Shown: positions 1 through 8,862 of the stretch, in pieces
How positions within the stretch are numbered: position 1 is the stretch's first letter
Layout: each line of letters begins with the position of its first letter
Assembly (NCBI RefSeq): GCF_030014915.1
Contig: NZ_JAGIXS010000008.1
Coordinates: 186,001 to 250,000 of the forward strand
Length of the DNA: 64,000 nt
Direction: 5' to 3'
DNA from: Pelomonas sp. V22
Lineage (GTDB): Bacteria > Pseudomonadota > Gammaproteobacteria > Burkholderiales > Burkholderiaceae_C
The notes under the pieces: generated by a model
Told to the model about the DNA's origin: nothing
What the model saw: only the letters and a program-made list of their open reading frames with translations
The model's database searches: none
Position numbers and translations under genes: made by a program

Positions 1-419
1 TCAAGTATGTGCGGGACGGCTTCTACAACAACACGGTGTTCCACCGCGTGCCGCGCGACTTCGTCGTGCAGGGCGGTGGCTTCATCACCGGCGGCTACGC
101 CAAGACGGCGACCTACAACCCCATCGTGCTGGAGAGCAACAAGGGCCTGTCCAACGTGCGCGGCACCATCGCCATGGCCCGCACCGACCTGCCCAACTCC
201 GCCACCTCGCAGTTCTTCTTCAACACCGTGGACAACAGCAGCTGCCTGGACTTCGGCAAGCTGATCTGCGACAGCACCGGCAATGGCTACGCCGTGTTCG
301 GCAAGGTGATCTCGGGCCTGCCCACCATCGACGCCATCAATGTCGAGGCACGCTGGGTGTCGAACGCCGAAGTGCCCGCCACCGAGGTGCTGCTGTACTG
401 GGCCCAGCAGCTGAAGTGA
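1..419 (+). CDS. Peptidyl-prolyl cis-trans isomerase, cyclophilin type (5' end outside window)
   Basis: Only the C-terminal 138 or so codons are present; the reading frame is open from the first base and ends at a TGA. The visible protein carries the cyclophilin core: FYNNTVFHRV, then VQGGG, then the SATSQFFFN segment followed by the LDF...YAVFGKV block. These contain the Arg, Phe and Gln residues that form the proline-isomerase active site in this family. It would catalyse cis-trans isomerisation of X-Pro bonds during folding. Whether it is periplasmic or cytoplasmic cannot be told because the N-terminus is missing. Two Cys residues in the late loop (SSCLDF and LICDS) are unusual for a cyclophilin. 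The next gene starts 12 bp downstream. Confidence 0.9.
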   Translation, partial: KYVRDGFYNNTVFHRVPRDFVVQGGGFITGGYAKTATYNPIVLESNKGLSNVRGTIAMARTDLPNSATSQFFFNTVDNSSCLDFGKLICDSTGNGYAVFGKVISGLPTIDAINVEARWVSNAEVPATEVLLYWAQQLK

Positions 420-431
420 TGAGGCTCTGAG

Positions 432-1502
432 ATGAGCCCGGCCCACATGCGCGTGCGCTACAGCGCGGCGGCGCTGTGGGCCCTGGCGCGCCGCTGGGGC
501 GCCTTCGTGGCCGTGTTCGCGGCCTTGCTCGGCAACTACGCCGGCCAGGCCATTGGTTGGCCGGCCCTGCCTTTGTTCTGGGCGGTCAGCCTGACTGCCC
601 TGCCTGGCATGGCCGTCGTGGCGGGCCATGCGCTGATCGCCACGCTGCTGGCCTGGGCCTTGCGCGAGGCCCTGCTGCCCCGGCGCTGGATGGAGGCGGA
701 GCGCGCCCTGCCCTTGGCACGAACCGCGGCCTGGACGGCCGATGCCGCCGTGGTGGCGCTGACGCAGGCACCGCTGGCCTTTCTCTACCTCGCCTCCTGG
801 ATCAGTTGGCGCCTCCATGCGCCGGCCTGGATGCGCGGCCTCTGGCTCGGCTCCGCCCTGGCCCTGCTCGCTTCGCTGCTGCTCGGCCTGGTGCTCGGCG
901 TGCTGTTGCTGCGCTGGCGCCGCCAGCCGCGGCGCTGGCGTGGACAGCTGCTGACCATCGGGACGGCCGCGTCCAGGCAACCGCGTGTCTGGGTCGCCCT
1001 GCTGCTGATACCGCTGTGGCGCGGCCCCGCCCGGGCCCTCGGCCTGTGGCTCGTGGCCTGCTTCACCGCCCTGCTGCTGTGCCTGCAACAAGCCTGGCTG
1101 GTGCCGGAGCACTTGCGCTGGTGGCTGGCCGCCTATGCCGGCATCGCCCTGCTGAGCGCCAGCCGCGGCATGACCCTGGCCCGGCGCGATCTGCAGGCGC
1201 TGGCCGACGCCAGTCTGCCTCTGCCTTTGCCCGCCAAGGCATGGCATCACGCCCAGCACCTGCTGGCCCTGAGCCCGGCCCTGCTGGCCTGGCCGCTGCT
1301 CGTGGCGATGCTGATGTGCGGCCCCTGGTCGCTCGCGCCGCTGGCCGGCCCGCTGTTTCTCGCGGCGGGCTTGCTGGCGCCGGCGCTGACGCTTTACCTG
1401 CCCGCTGCCGCCGGCCGCGCCGGCGACGAGGTCCGCGCCGCCCGCTGGCTGCTCTTCCTCACCGTCTGGATCGTGCTGGCCACCGAATGCCTGAAGGGCT
1501 GA
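432..1502 (+). CDS. Polytopic membrane protein, probable permease partner of the downstream ABC ATPase
   Basis: A 356-residue, extremely Leu/Ala/Trp-rich protein with about eight hydrophobic segments and no family motif I recognise. A GAGG Shine-Dalgarno lies 7 nt before the ATG. Its stop codon overlaps the start of the ATP-binding protein gene (TGATG), so the two are translationally coupled. The simplest inference is that it is the membrane subunit of a small ABC exporter, comparable in layout to CcmA/CcmB-type pairs. The substrate is unknown and sequence similarity to known permeases cannot be judged by eye. Confidence 0.65.
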   Translation: MSPAHMRVRYSAAALWALARRWGAFVAVFAALLGNYAGQAIGWPALPLFWAVSLTALPGMAVVAGHALIATLLAWALREALLPRRWMEAERALPLARTAAWTADAAVVALTQAPLAFLYLASWISWRLHAPAWMRGLWLGSALALLASLLLGLVLGVLLLRWRRQPRRWRGQLLTIGTAASRQPRVWVALLLIPLWRGPARALGLWLVACFTALLLCLQQAWLVPEHLRWWLAAYAGIALLSASRGMTLARRDLQALADASLPLPLPAKAWHHAQHLLALSPALLAWPLLVAMLMCGPWSLAPLAGPLFLAAGLLAPALTLYLPAAAGRAGDEVRAARWLLFLTVWIVLATECLKG

Positions 1503-2131
1503 TGCTGATGAACACCCCGCTGCTGTCCACCACCTCGCTCAGCTTTGCCTACGAGCGGCGCCGCATCGTCGACCTGTGGAGCCAGGATTTCGGCCCCGGC
1601 CTCTGCTGGCTGCGCGGCCCCAATGGCACGGGCAAGTCGACGCGGCTCAAGCTGCTGGCCGGTGCGCTGCAGCCGCAATGGGGCACGGCCTGCATTGCCG
1701 GCATCGACCTTGTGAAGCAGCCGCAGGACTACCGCCGCCAGGTCTTTTTCGTCGCCGCCGAACCGCCGCCGTTCGAGCACCTGAGCCCGGCCGAGCGCTT
1801 CGGCTTCCTGGCCCGCCTCTACCCGCATGCCGACGCGTCTGCCTGGCAACGCCATGTCGAGGGCTTCAGCCTGCAGCCCTTCCTGAATCAGCCGCTGCGC
1901 AACCTGTCCACCGGCACGCAGCACAAGGCCGCGCTCGCGGCAGCGCTGGCACTGGGCACGCGGGTGCTGCTGCTGGACGAACCGCTGATCGCGCTCGATG
2001 CCGCCTCACACGCCCATCTGCGCGAGGCACTGGCCGAGGCCGCCCGCTGGAGCGAGCGACTCTGCCTGGTGGTCAGTCACGAGGCCCTGGGCGTGGAGCC
2101 CAGCGCCGTGATCGAGATCGCCGCGAGCTGA
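1502..2131 (+). CDS. ABC transporter ATP-binding protein, CcmA-like
   Basis: A 209-residue single-domain ATPase. Visible motifs are Walker A (GPNGTGKST, about residue 40), a degenerate signature motif (LSTGTQHKAALA in place of LSGGQ), Walker B followed by the catalytic Glu (VLLLDEP), a D-loop (ALD) and the H-loop His (VVSHE). The short length and LSTG-type signature resemble haem-exporter ATPases such as CcmA, but no ccmB or ccmC is adjacent, so I do not use that symbol. Start is the ATG overlapping the upstream stop; an in-frame ATG two codons later (1508) is an alternative. It presumably energises the membrane protein encoded just upstream. Confidence 0.8.
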   Translation: MLMNTPLLSTTSLSFAYERRRIVDLWSQDFGPGLCWLRGPNGTGKSTRLKLLAGALQPQWGTACIAGIDLVKQPQDYRRQVFFVAAEPPPFEHLSPAERFGFLARLYPHADASAWQRHVEGFSLQPFLNQPLRNLSTGTQHKAALAAALALGTRVLLLDEPLIALDAASHAHLREALAEAARWSERLCLVVSHEALGVEPSAVIEIAAS

Positions 2132-2146
2132 GCGCCGAGCGATCGC

Positions 2147-3787
2147 TCAGCTGCCGATCGCGTGCAGCTGGGCGTTGTTGATCGCGTAGACCAGGCCGTC
2201 CGGACCTATCAGGCTCGGCGTGTAGGCCTGGCCTATGCCGTCGTTCATCTTGACGGCCTCGGTCAGCTGGTTGGTCCGCAGGTCCCAGCGGTAGATGCGG
2301 CCGTCCTCGTTGTTGACCAGGGCCGAGCCGGTCTTCGGGTCGACCACGGCCGTGTTGACGCACCATTCGCGCACGCCGCCCGGGGTGTCGGCATCCAGCG
2401 TCGGGCCGGTGACCAGCAGGATCTCCTTCATCACCTGCACGCCGGGCGCGCCGACGACGAAGCGGTCGGCCTGCGAGGCAAAGGGGTCGATCACCGCCAT
2501 CTGGTTCTGGCCATCGCCGCTGCCGATGCCGAAGTAGTTGTTGTACTTGACCAGCAACAGGTAGCTGGAGCTGCCGGCGTAGCTCGTGACCACGCTGGCC
2601 GGCACGATAGCGGGCGTGTCGTCCCAGCCGAAGGAGCCGGGGATCTTGGCGGTGGCCAGCAGCGCGTCGAAGTGCAGCAGCCAGCCGCGGCTGTTGTGGT
2701 CCTGGCGCACGCCGTCCTGCACGCCGTAGTAGACGTCGCCATCCGGGCCGACCATGGGCGAGGCGGTGGAGCTGTCGATGATGTAGGCCAGGCCGCTGTT
2801 GCGCGGCTCGCGCAGCGCCTGCTTGGCTTTCAGCGTGAGCGTGGTGGCATCCAGGGCCAGCAAGTAGCCGGTCTGGATCTGGCCGCTCACCGGCGCGGTG
2901 TTGACCACCGCGTACAGCGTCTTCTGGTCCAGCGACAGGGCCGGCGCCGCATTCATCGCCGGCTTGGAGATGGCGTTGTCGCCGGCCAGCGCGGCCGCGC
3001 CCATCCACAGGCCCGTGCCATCGGCCGCAACGCGCGCAAAGCCGCTGCTCAAGTTGGCCGGGTTGCCGGCCGTGGCGATGAAGCCGAAGAAGACATTGCC
3101 GGCGTCGTCCACCGTCAGCGGCGTGTTGATCTTGACCTGCACATCCAGGGCCGCTGCATTGGCCGTGTAGACCGCATTGCCGTAGAAGGCGATGCGGGTG
3201 ACGGCGCCGGTGGCCAGGTCCACGTCGTCGCGGCGCAGCAGGCGTCCGCCGGACTCGGGCATGTAGACGCGCTTGCTGCGGTCCAGCGCGATGTTGAAGC
3301 TGGGCGTCCAACTGCTGGCAGGCAGCGAATAGGCGGTGGCCTGCGTCCACAGCTCCGTGCCATTGCTGCCCAGGTAGGCCCGCACCTGGAAGTCGCCGGC
3401 CGTGCTGGTCTTGACCGGCAGCAGCACCGTGTTGGCGGCCGAGATGGCGGGCGAGCCGTAGTGGATCAGCAGCGCACCACCGGTGCGATAGGGCGGCGCC
3501 AGGTCAACCGGCTTGCTCCAGACGATGCGCTTGAGCGGCTGGCTGGCGACGCTGCTGAGCGCCTGGTGCTGGGCGTTGCCGGCATAGCCGGCCCAGGCCG
3601 GGGCGACGGGGGTGGGGCTGGGAGCGGGCGTGGGTGCCGGCGTGGGAGTAGGCGTGGGTGCCGGCGTGGGTGCGGGTGCGGGTGCGGGTGCGGGTGCGGG
3701 CGTCGGCGCGGCGCTGCCGCCTCCACCGCCGCAGCCGGCCAGCAACACGGGCAAGCCCAGGGCCAGCAGTTCGCGGCGGGTCTTCAT
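2147..3787 (-). CDS. Secreted lipoprotein with PQQ-like/beta-propeller repeats
   Basis: A 546-residue protein beginning with a twin-Arg signal (MKTRRELLALG) ending in a lipobox LLAGC with Cys19 as the lipidation site, so it is probably an anchored envelope protein. Cys19 is followed by a Gly5-Ser run and about 45 residues of alternating Pro-Ala/Pro-Thr linker. The rest is a repetitive beta-rich region with recurring blocks such as ALDRSKRVYMPE, VDDAGNVFFG, GPDGDVYYG and GPDGLVYAI, typical of PQQ-like or PD40-like propeller blades. No catalytic residues are recognisable. It is divergent from the di-haem peroxidase gene, which starts 99 bp away and carries a near-identical lipoprotein leader. 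Function is unknown; binding or scaffolding in the envelope is plausible. Confidence 0.75.
   Translation of the reverse strand: MKTRRELLALGLPVLLAGCGGGGGSAAPTPAPAPAPAPAPTPAPTPTPTPAPTPAPSPTPVAPAWAGYAGNAQHQALSSVASQPLKRIVWSKPVDLAPPYRTGGALLIHYGSPAISAANTVLLPVKTSTAGDFQVRAYLGSNGTELWTQATAYSLPASSWTPSFNIALDRSKRVYMPESGGRLLRRDDVDLATGAVTRIAFYGNAVYTANAAALDVQVKINTPLTVDDAGNVFFGFIATAGNPANLSSGFARVAADGTGLWMGAAALAGDNAISKPAMNAAPALSLDQKTLYAVVNTAPVSGQIQTGYLLALDATTLTLKAKQALREPRNSGLAYIIDSSTASPMVGPDGDVYYGVQDGVRQDHNSRGWLLHFDALLATAKIPGSFGWDDTPAIVPASVVTSYAGSSSYLLLVKYNNYFGIGSGDGQNQMAVIDPFASQADRFVVGAPGVQVMKEILLVTGPTLDADTPGGVREWCVNTAVVDPKTGSALVNNEDGRIYRWDLRTNQLTEAVKMNDGIGQAYTPSLIGPDGLVYAINNAQLHAIGS
3610..3712. repeat. Hexamer-rich low-complexity tract encoding a Pro-Ala/Pro-Thr linker
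   Basis: On the plus strand this stretch is a run of GGTGCG/GGCGTG-type hexamers, including five perfect tandem copies of TGCGGG at 3671-3700. It encodes the Pro-rich linker of the minus-strand lipoprotein. Because the unit is 6 bp, copy-number changes would alter linker length by two residues without shifting the frame. Confidence 0.85.
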
Positions 3788-3886
3788 CGCTTCGTTCAAG
3801 GCGCGTCTCCTCCATCTGAATGCTTGATCAAGCCGCCGCGCGTCGAGGCACGGACTTGGGGCGGCAGAGGGTAGCATCGGCCCGCC

Positions 3887-5155
3887 ATGAAATGCAGATC
3901 GCACAAACACCAGGGTCGGCCAGCCGGCCTGCAAGTCGGCTTGCTCGCTGGGCTGCTGGCACTGTCGGCCTGCGGCGGTGGAGGCGGCAGCGCCGCGCCC
4001 AGCCCGGCGCCATCGCCAGCTCCCGCGCCGGCCCCGACACCGGCACCCGCCCCGCCGCCCGCGCTCAGTGCCTTGGCGCAGCTGGGCGAAGCCGCCTTCA
4101 ACGACCGCACCCTGTCGGGCTCGGGCCGCATGTCTTGCGCCACCTGCCACGACCCGGCTTTCGCTCATGGCCCACCGAATGCGCTGGCCGTGCAGATTGG
4201 CGGCCAGTTCGAGACCGAGTTCGGCCTGCGCTCGTCCCCCTCGATCCGCTACCTGGAGCGCCAGCCGGTCTTCGAGATCAGCACGCTCAGTGGCGGCCTG
4301 ACCGCCGACGGCCGCGAAGACTCGCTGGCAGCGCAATCGCATGGCGTGCTGTTCAACCTGCGCGAGTTCGACAACGCCAATGCCGATCAGCTGGGCCGGC
4401 GCATCCGCGCCTCGGTGATCGCGCCCCGTTTCAATGCCGTGTTCGGCAGCACGGCCGACGCAGCCACCACCGTGGCGCAGTTGGAGCAGGCGCTGCAGGC
4501 CTTCCAGCAGGAAGACCCGCGCCTGCATCCCTACGACAGCAAGTTCGACCAGGTGCAGTCCGGCCGCGAGCGTTTTACGGCGCCCGAGCTGCGCGGTCAG
4601 CAGGTGTTCCGCGACCCGGCACGCGGCGCCTGCGTCGCCTGCCATGACGACACGCCGGTCGGCGGCAAGCCGCCACTGTTCACCAACTTCGGCTATGCCG
4701 CCCTCGGCGTGCCACGCAATGCCAGCATCCCGGCCAACGAGAACCCGGCCTATTTCGACCTCGGCCTCTGCGGCCCGCAGCGCACGGACCTGGCCCAGCG
4801 CGACGACCTCTGCGGCCTGTTCCGCACGCCGGGCCTGCGCAACGTGGCGCAGCGGCCCGTGTTCTTTCACAACGGCATCTTCAGCACGCTGGCCCAGGTG
4901 CTGGACTTCTACAACACGCGCGACACCCAGCCCGAGCGCTGGTACCCGAGCCAGGCCGGCCAGGTGCGGAAGTTCGACGACCTGCCGCCGCGCTACCGCG
5001 CCAACCTCTCGACCAAGGCGCCCTTCAACGGCCACAAGCCCGGTGACAAGCCGCCCATGACCGCGCTGGACCTGCAGGACCTGGAGTGCTTCCTGCGCAC
5101 GCTCAGCGACGGCCATGTGACCGGCACGCCGCCGGCCAGCAGCCTCTGTCGCTGA
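3887..5155 (+). CDS. Di-haem cytochrome c peroxidase / MauG-family lipoprotein
   Basis: A 422-residue exported protein. The N-terminal signal ends in a lipobox-like LSAC (Cys29) followed by Gly5-Ser and a Pro-Ala linker. Two c-type haem motifs are visible: CATCH (about residue 85) and CVACH (about residue 246), the hallmark of bacterial cytochrome c peroxidases and MauG-like enzymes. The segment FRTPGLRNVAQRPVFFHNG, with later Met residues, fits the second haem domain. Such proteins reduce peroxide or oxidise protein or small-molecule substrates in the periplasm. A gene divergent from it encodes a propeller-like lipoprotein with the same leader style, suggesting partners. Start chosen at the ATG that gives a complete signal sequence. 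Confidence 0.88.
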   Translation: MKCRSHKHQGRPAGLQVGLLAGLLALSACGGGGGSAAPSPAPSPAPAPAPTPAPAPPPALSALAQLGEAAFNDRTLSGSGRMSCATCHDPAFAHGPPNALAVQIGGQFETEFGLRSSPSIRYLERQPVFEISTLSGGLTADGREDSLAAQSHGVLFNLREFDNANADQLGRRIRASVIAPRFNAVFGSTADAATTVAQLEQALQAFQQEDPRLHPYDSKFDQVQSGRERFTAPELRGQQVFRDPARGACVACHDDTPVGGKPPLFTNFGYAALGVPRNASIPANENPAYFDLGLCGPQRTDLAQRDDLCGLFRTPGLRNVAQRPVFFHNGIFSTLAQVLDFYNTRDTQPERWYPSQAGQVRKFDDLPPRYRANLSTKAPFNGHKPGDKPPMTALDLQDLECFLRTLSDGHVTGTPPASSLCR

Positions 5156-5159
5156 CCCG

Positions 5160-5185
5160 CAGGGGCTGCCTGCCGATCGCCCCTG
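5160..5185 (+). terminator. Weak stem-loop after the peroxidase gene
   Basis: CAGGGGC and GCCCCTG form a perfect 7-bp stem around a 12-nt loop just after the peroxidase stop codon. No T-tract follows, so this may be a transcript-end structure or a partial terminator rather than a classical rho-independent terminator. Confidence 0.3.
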
Positions 5186-5295
5186 CCATCCGCCATTGAT
5201 CGCACGCGCTTGCCATTCGTCGCAGGCCGGCGGCTGGCCGGCAGGCGGCCCGGCACAGTCCGCTCCACTGTCAACCCACAGGAGGAGAAAACATC

Positions 5296-6240
5296 ATGCA
5301 GAAGACCCCGCTCAAGGCCAGCCTCAAGACCGGTTTCAAGACCCGCGCCCCCTGGTTCATCCTGGCCATCGCCATCATCACCGGCATCAGCAGCGGCCGC
5401 AGCCAGGCGGCCACGCCGGAAGCTGCGCCGGCCACCAGCTTCCGCGACCTGCAGGTGCAGGTGGTCGGCACGGGCAAGCCGGTGCTGATGATCCCGGGCC
5501 TGAACAGCGCCGCCTCGGTCTGGACCGAGACCTGCGCCGCCCTGCAGCCGCAAGTGCAATGCCACATCGTCCAGCTGCCGGGCTTCGCCGGCGCCAAGCC
5601 GGTGCAGAAGGAGCAATGGCTGAGCACGATGCGCGACGAGCTGCTGGCCTATGTGGACGACAAGAAACTGGCACAGCCGGTGGTGATGGGTCACAGCCTC
5701 GGCGGCGCCCTGGCCCTGATGCTGGGCAGCGAGGCGCCAACGCGCTTCGAGCGCCTGGTGATCGTCGATTCCCTGGCCTTCATGGGCGCGGCGCGCGACC
5801 CGAATGCCACGGAAGCGAGCGTCAAGCCCATGCTGCAGGCCATGCGTCAGCAGATGCTGGCGGCCAGCGAAGAGCAAAGCGCCAACCAGATCCGCATGAT
5901 GGCGCCCGGCATGACGCGCAGCACCAAGGGTGCCGAGCGCATCACCGAATGGGGCCTGGCCAGCGACCGAGCCACGACAGCTCAATCGATGACCGAGCTG
6001 TGGGGCACGGACCTGCGCCCCGCCCTCAAGAAGATCCAGGTGCCGACGCTGCTGCTCGGCTCCTGGGCCGCCTACCAGCCCATGGGCGCCACCAAGGAAA
6101 GCACGCGCCAGATCTTTGAAACCCAGTACGCCAACCTGAAAGGCGTGGACATCAAGCTGAGCGAAGCCGGCTACCACTTCCTGATGTGGGACGACGCCGA
6201 CTGGCTCATCAAGGAAGTCAAAAACTTCATCAAGCTTTGA
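5296..6240 (+). CDS. Exported alpha/beta hydrolase
   Basis: A 314-residue protein with a basic N-terminus and one hydrophobic segment at about residues 20-32 (signal peptide or anchor). The hydrolase core begins near residue 55: an HG-like oxyanion region (MIPGLNS), the nucleophile elbow GHSLGG with Ser134, and a late His in EAGYHFLMWDD. This is the standard Ser-Asp-His hydrolase layout. A strong AGGAGG Shine-Dalgarno precedes the ATG. Substrate is unknown; the family includes esterases, lipases and peptidases. It converges on recG, overlapping its 3' end by 11 bp. No clear operon partners. Confidence 0.82.
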   Translation: MQKTPLKASLKTGFKTRAPWFILAIAIITGISSGRSQAATPEAAPATSFRDLQVQVVGTGKPVLMIPGLNSAASVWTETCAALQPQVQCHIVQLPGFAGAKPVQKEQWLSTMRDELLAYVDDKKLAQPVVMGHSLGGALALMLGSEAPTRFERLVIVDSLAFMGAARDPNATEASVKPMLQAMRQQMLAASEEQSANQIRMMAPGMTRSTKGAERITEWGLASDRATTAQSMTELWGTDLRPALKKIQVPTLLLGSWAAYQPMGATKESTRQIFETQYANLKGVDIKLSEAGYHFLMWDDADWLIKEVKNFIKL

Positions 6241-8293
6241 GGAACTCGGCCTTGCCGCCCAGCCAGCGTTCGACCTGGCGGCGGGCCGCTTCCGGATGCT
6301 CATCCAAGAGGCGCGGTGCCAGGGCCCGCGCCGCTTTCAATAGCGGCGCGTCTTCCTGCAGGTCGGCAAAGCGCAAGAGCTCGGCACCGCTCTGACGCGT
6401 GCCCATGAACTCACCGGGCCCGCGGATGTCGAGATCGCGGCGCGCGATCTCGAAACCGTCGGTGGTCTCGGCCATGGCCTTGAGCCGCGACTTGCCGGTG
6501 TCCGACAAGGGCCCGGTGTAGAGCAGCACGCAGACGCTGGCCACCGCGCCCCGGCCCACGCGGCCGCGGAGCTGGTGCAGCTGTGAGAGGCCGAAGCGCT
6601 CGGCATGCTCCACCACCATCAGGCTCGCGTTCGGCACATCGACGCCGACCTCGATCACCGTGGTCGCCACCAGCACCTTCGTCGCACCTTCGCTGAACTG
6701 CGCCATCACGGCGGCCTTCTCGCCCGGCGGCATGCGGCCGTGCAAGAGGCCCACCGGTTGGCCGGCCAGCGCCGCCGAGAGCTCGGCATGCGTGTCGGTC
6801 GCGTTCTTCAGGTCCAGCGCCTCCGATTCCTCGATCAGCGGGCAGACCCAGTAGACCTGCCGCCCCTGCTCCACCGCATCGCGGATCTTGGCGATCACCT
6901 CGTCGCGCTTGGCGTCGCCGAACACCTTGGTGACGATGGGGCTGCGGCCGGGCGGCAGCTCGTCGATGGTGCTCACGTCGAGGTCGGCGAAGTAGGTCAT
7001 CGCCAGCGTCCGCGGTATCGGCGTGGCGCTCATCATCAAGAGATGCGGCTCCAGCGCCTGCGAGGCGAGCTTCTTGCGCAAGGCCAGGCGCTGGGCCACG
7101 CCGAAGCGGTGCTGCTCGTCGACCACCGCGAGGCCCAGCTTGGCGAACGAGACCTTGTCCTCGATCACCGCATGCGTGCCCACCACCAGGTTGGCCTCGC
7201 CAGAAGCCACGGCGTCCAGCATCTTCTGGCGCGCCTTGCCCTTGACCGAGCCGGTCAGCCAGGCCACCTGGATACCGAGCGGCTCCAGCCAGGCGATCAG
7301 CTTGCGGAAATGCTGCTCGGCGAGGATTTCGGTCGGCGCCATCAGCGCGCATTGCCAGCCGGCGTCCATGCAGACTGCCGCCGCCAGCGCCGCCACCACG
7401 GTCTTGCCCGAGCCCACGTCGCCCTGCAGCAGGCGGTGCATGGGCTGCGGCAGTGCCAGGTCTTGCGCCACCTCCTCGACCACACGCTGCTGCGCGCCTG
7501 TGAGCTGGAAAGGCAGATGGCGCAGCAGTTGCTCGGGCAGGCCTTCGCGGCGCGCGCGCAGGGCCGGCGCCTTCAGGTGGGCGCGCTCGCGCTGGGCCTT
7601 GAGCTGGCTCAGCTGCTGGGCCAGGAGCTCCTCGAACTTGAGCCGCTGCCAGGCTGGGTGCGTGTGGTCCTCCAGCGTGCTCAGCGGCACGCGCGGCGGT
7701 GGGTGGTGCAGGAAATGCAGCGCCTCGCGCAGCGCCGGCAGCTGCGGCGGCACGGTGCGGGGGGGCAGCAGCTCTTCCAGCGGCGCGCGCTTCAGCGACG
7801 CCTCGATGGCTTTGCGCAGATAGCTCTGCGGCAGGCCCGCGCCGGCCGGGTAGACGGGGGTCAGGGCTTGCGCCAGCGGCGTGTCATCGTCCACCGCCTT
7901 GACCACCGGATGCACCATCTCGCGCCCGAAAAAGCCGCCCCGCAGCTCGCCACGCACGCGCAGCCGCTGGCCTTGCGCCATCTGCTTCTGCTGGGACGGA
8001 TAAAAGTTCAGGAAGCGCAGCAGCAGCTCGCCACTCTCGTCTTCTATGGTCACGAGCAGCTGGCGCCGGCCACGCAGCTCGATGCGCGAGGCGATCACCT
8101 CACCCTCGCACTGCACCGTGTCGCCCTCGCGTGCCGCGGCTATGCGCGTCAGCTGGGTTTCGTCCTCGTAGCGCAGCGGCAAGTGCAGGGCCAGGTCGAT
8201 GTCGCGGACGAGGCCCAGCCGCTCCATGGCCTTGCGCGGCGCGGACTTGGGCTTGCTGGCGGTGGCGCTGACAGATGCGGGAGCCTCGGGCAT
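6230..8293 (-). CDS. recG: ATP-dependent DNA helicase RecG
   Basis: A 687-residue superfamily 2 helicase, close to the usual RecG length of about 690. The N-terminal wedge/OB domain covers roughly residues 20-190. The motor has Walker A GDVGSGKTVVAAL, motif Ia MAPTEILAEQH, the RecG-typical motif II DEQHRFG, motif III MSATPIPRT, and late helicase motifs including ATTVIEVGVDVP and QLRGRVGR. RecG remodels stalled replication forks and Holliday junctions. The 3' end overlaps the convergent hydrolase gene by 11 bp. The ATG start has only a weak ribosome site. A small eRF1-like gene lies 48 bp upstream on the same strand. Confidence 0.97.
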   Translation of the reverse strand: MPEAPASVSATASKPKSAPRKAMERLGLVRDIDLALHLPLRYEDETQLTRIAAAREGDTVQCEGEVIASRIELRGRRQLLVTIEDESGELLLRFLNFYPSQQKQMAQGQRLRVRGELRGGFFGREMVHPVVKAVDDDTPLAQALTPVYPAGAGLPQSYLRKAIEASLKRAPLEELLPPRTVPPQLPALREALHFLHHPPPRVPLSTLEDHTHPAWQRLKFEELLAQQLSQLKAQRERAHLKAPALRARREGLPEQLLRHLPFQLTGAQQRVVEEVAQDLALPQPMHRLLQGDVGSGKTVVAALAAAVCMDAGWQCALMAPTEILAEQHFRKLIAWLEPLGIQVAWLTGSVKGKARQKMLDAVASGEANLVVGTHAVIEDKVSFAKLGLAVVDEQHRFGVAQRLALRKKLASQALEPHLLMMSATPIPRTLAMTYFADLDVSTIDELPPGRSPIVTKVFGDAKRDEVIAKIRDAVEQGRQVYWVCPLIEESEALDLKNATDTHAELSAALAGQPVGLLHGRMPPGEKAAVMAQFSEGATKVLVATTVIEVGVDVPNASLMVVEHAERFGLSQLHQLRGRVGRGAVASVCVLLYTGPLSDTGKSRLKAMAETTDGFEIARRDLDIRGPGEFMGTRQSGAELLRFADLQEDAPLLKAARALAPRLLDEHPEAARRQVERWLGGKAEFLKA

Positions 8294-8341
8294 GGGCGGA
8301 TTCTCGCCGCAGCGCGGGCGGCCCGAGAGCGCCCTGCCGAC

Positions 8342-8722
8342 TCAGACCGGCGCCGGCGTACCTGCCATCCGGTCATGCTTGCGAAAGTAGCGCCGGGCCG
8401 CAGCAAGCAACTGGCCGTCGCTGGGCTTGTCCACCGGCTCGAAGCCGACGATGTGCTCCTGCAGCGACGGCCGGTGCTTGACGACGTAGTGACGGAAATC
8501 GCTGAGGCTGGTGCTGTTGCCGCACACCAGGACCTCGGCAATGCCCTCCAGCGCGGTGCAGACCTCGGCATAGAACTCGTGCTCGGTGCGAACCGCGCTG
8601 CCGTGTCTGCGCGAATGCTGGGAACGGGCCTTGATCTTCTCGCTCTCGACGTGGCTGTCGTCGAACTGATGGACCTCGGCCTGCTGGTGATCGAGCCAGG
8701 CGACGGCGTGGAACAGCGACAT
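8342..8722 (-). CDS. Small eRF1/pelota-like protein ("translational machinery protein" family)
   Basis: A 126-residue protein that starts [20 protein letters not shown] and ends in a [17 protein letters not shown] segment. This matches a widespread proteobacterial small-protein family described as related to the third domain of eRF1/pelota. Its biochemical role is not established; ribosome- or stress-related roles are guesses from the fold. A good AAGGAGAT site lies 6 nt before the ATG. The upstream region holds a perfect TTGA-N6-TCAA dyad centred about 67 bp from the start codon, a pattern seen for Fnr-family regulators, so oxygen- or stress-linked control is possible. Confidence 0.75.
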   Translation of the reverse strand: MSLFHAVAWLDHQQAEVHQFDDSHVESEKIKARSQHSRRHGSAVRTEHEFYAEVCTALEGIAEVLVCGNSTSLSDFRHYVVKHRPSLQEHIVGFEPVDKPSDGQLLAAARRYFRKHDRMAGTPAPV

Positions 8723-8781
8723 GGAATCTCCTTGCTGAGTGGGTCGATAGGTCCATGCTCTCACCGGGCGGGGCGGGTTTC

Positions 8782-8797
8782 CTTGAGCAGGCTCAAG
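8782..8797. promoter_or_regulatory. Perfect dyad CTTGAGC-AG-GCTCAAG between divergent genes
   Basis: Two 7-bp inverted arms separated by AG; the inner 14 bp has the form TTGA-N6-TCAA, similar to Fnr-family boxes (TTGAT-N4-ATCAA) but with G/C at the inner positions. The centre is about 67 bp upstream of the minus-strand eRF1-like gene, which would suit activation at about -41 with a 26-nt leader. It also sits about 74 bp upstream of queA. The identity of the binding protein is inference. Confidence 0.4.
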
Positions 8798-8862
8798 CAG
8801 CCTGCGCATGGGAGAATCGCGGCCCAACCCCATTGGTACGGGTCCGTCCGGCCCTCAATCCC

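Noticed and set aside
2147-5116. 989-codon open frame running through the PQQ-like lipoprotein and antisense to the di-haem peroxidase gene
   Set aside because: Only the part from 3787 downwards has a signal peptide and real domain structure; the rest is a high-GC antisense shadow of a well-supported gene.
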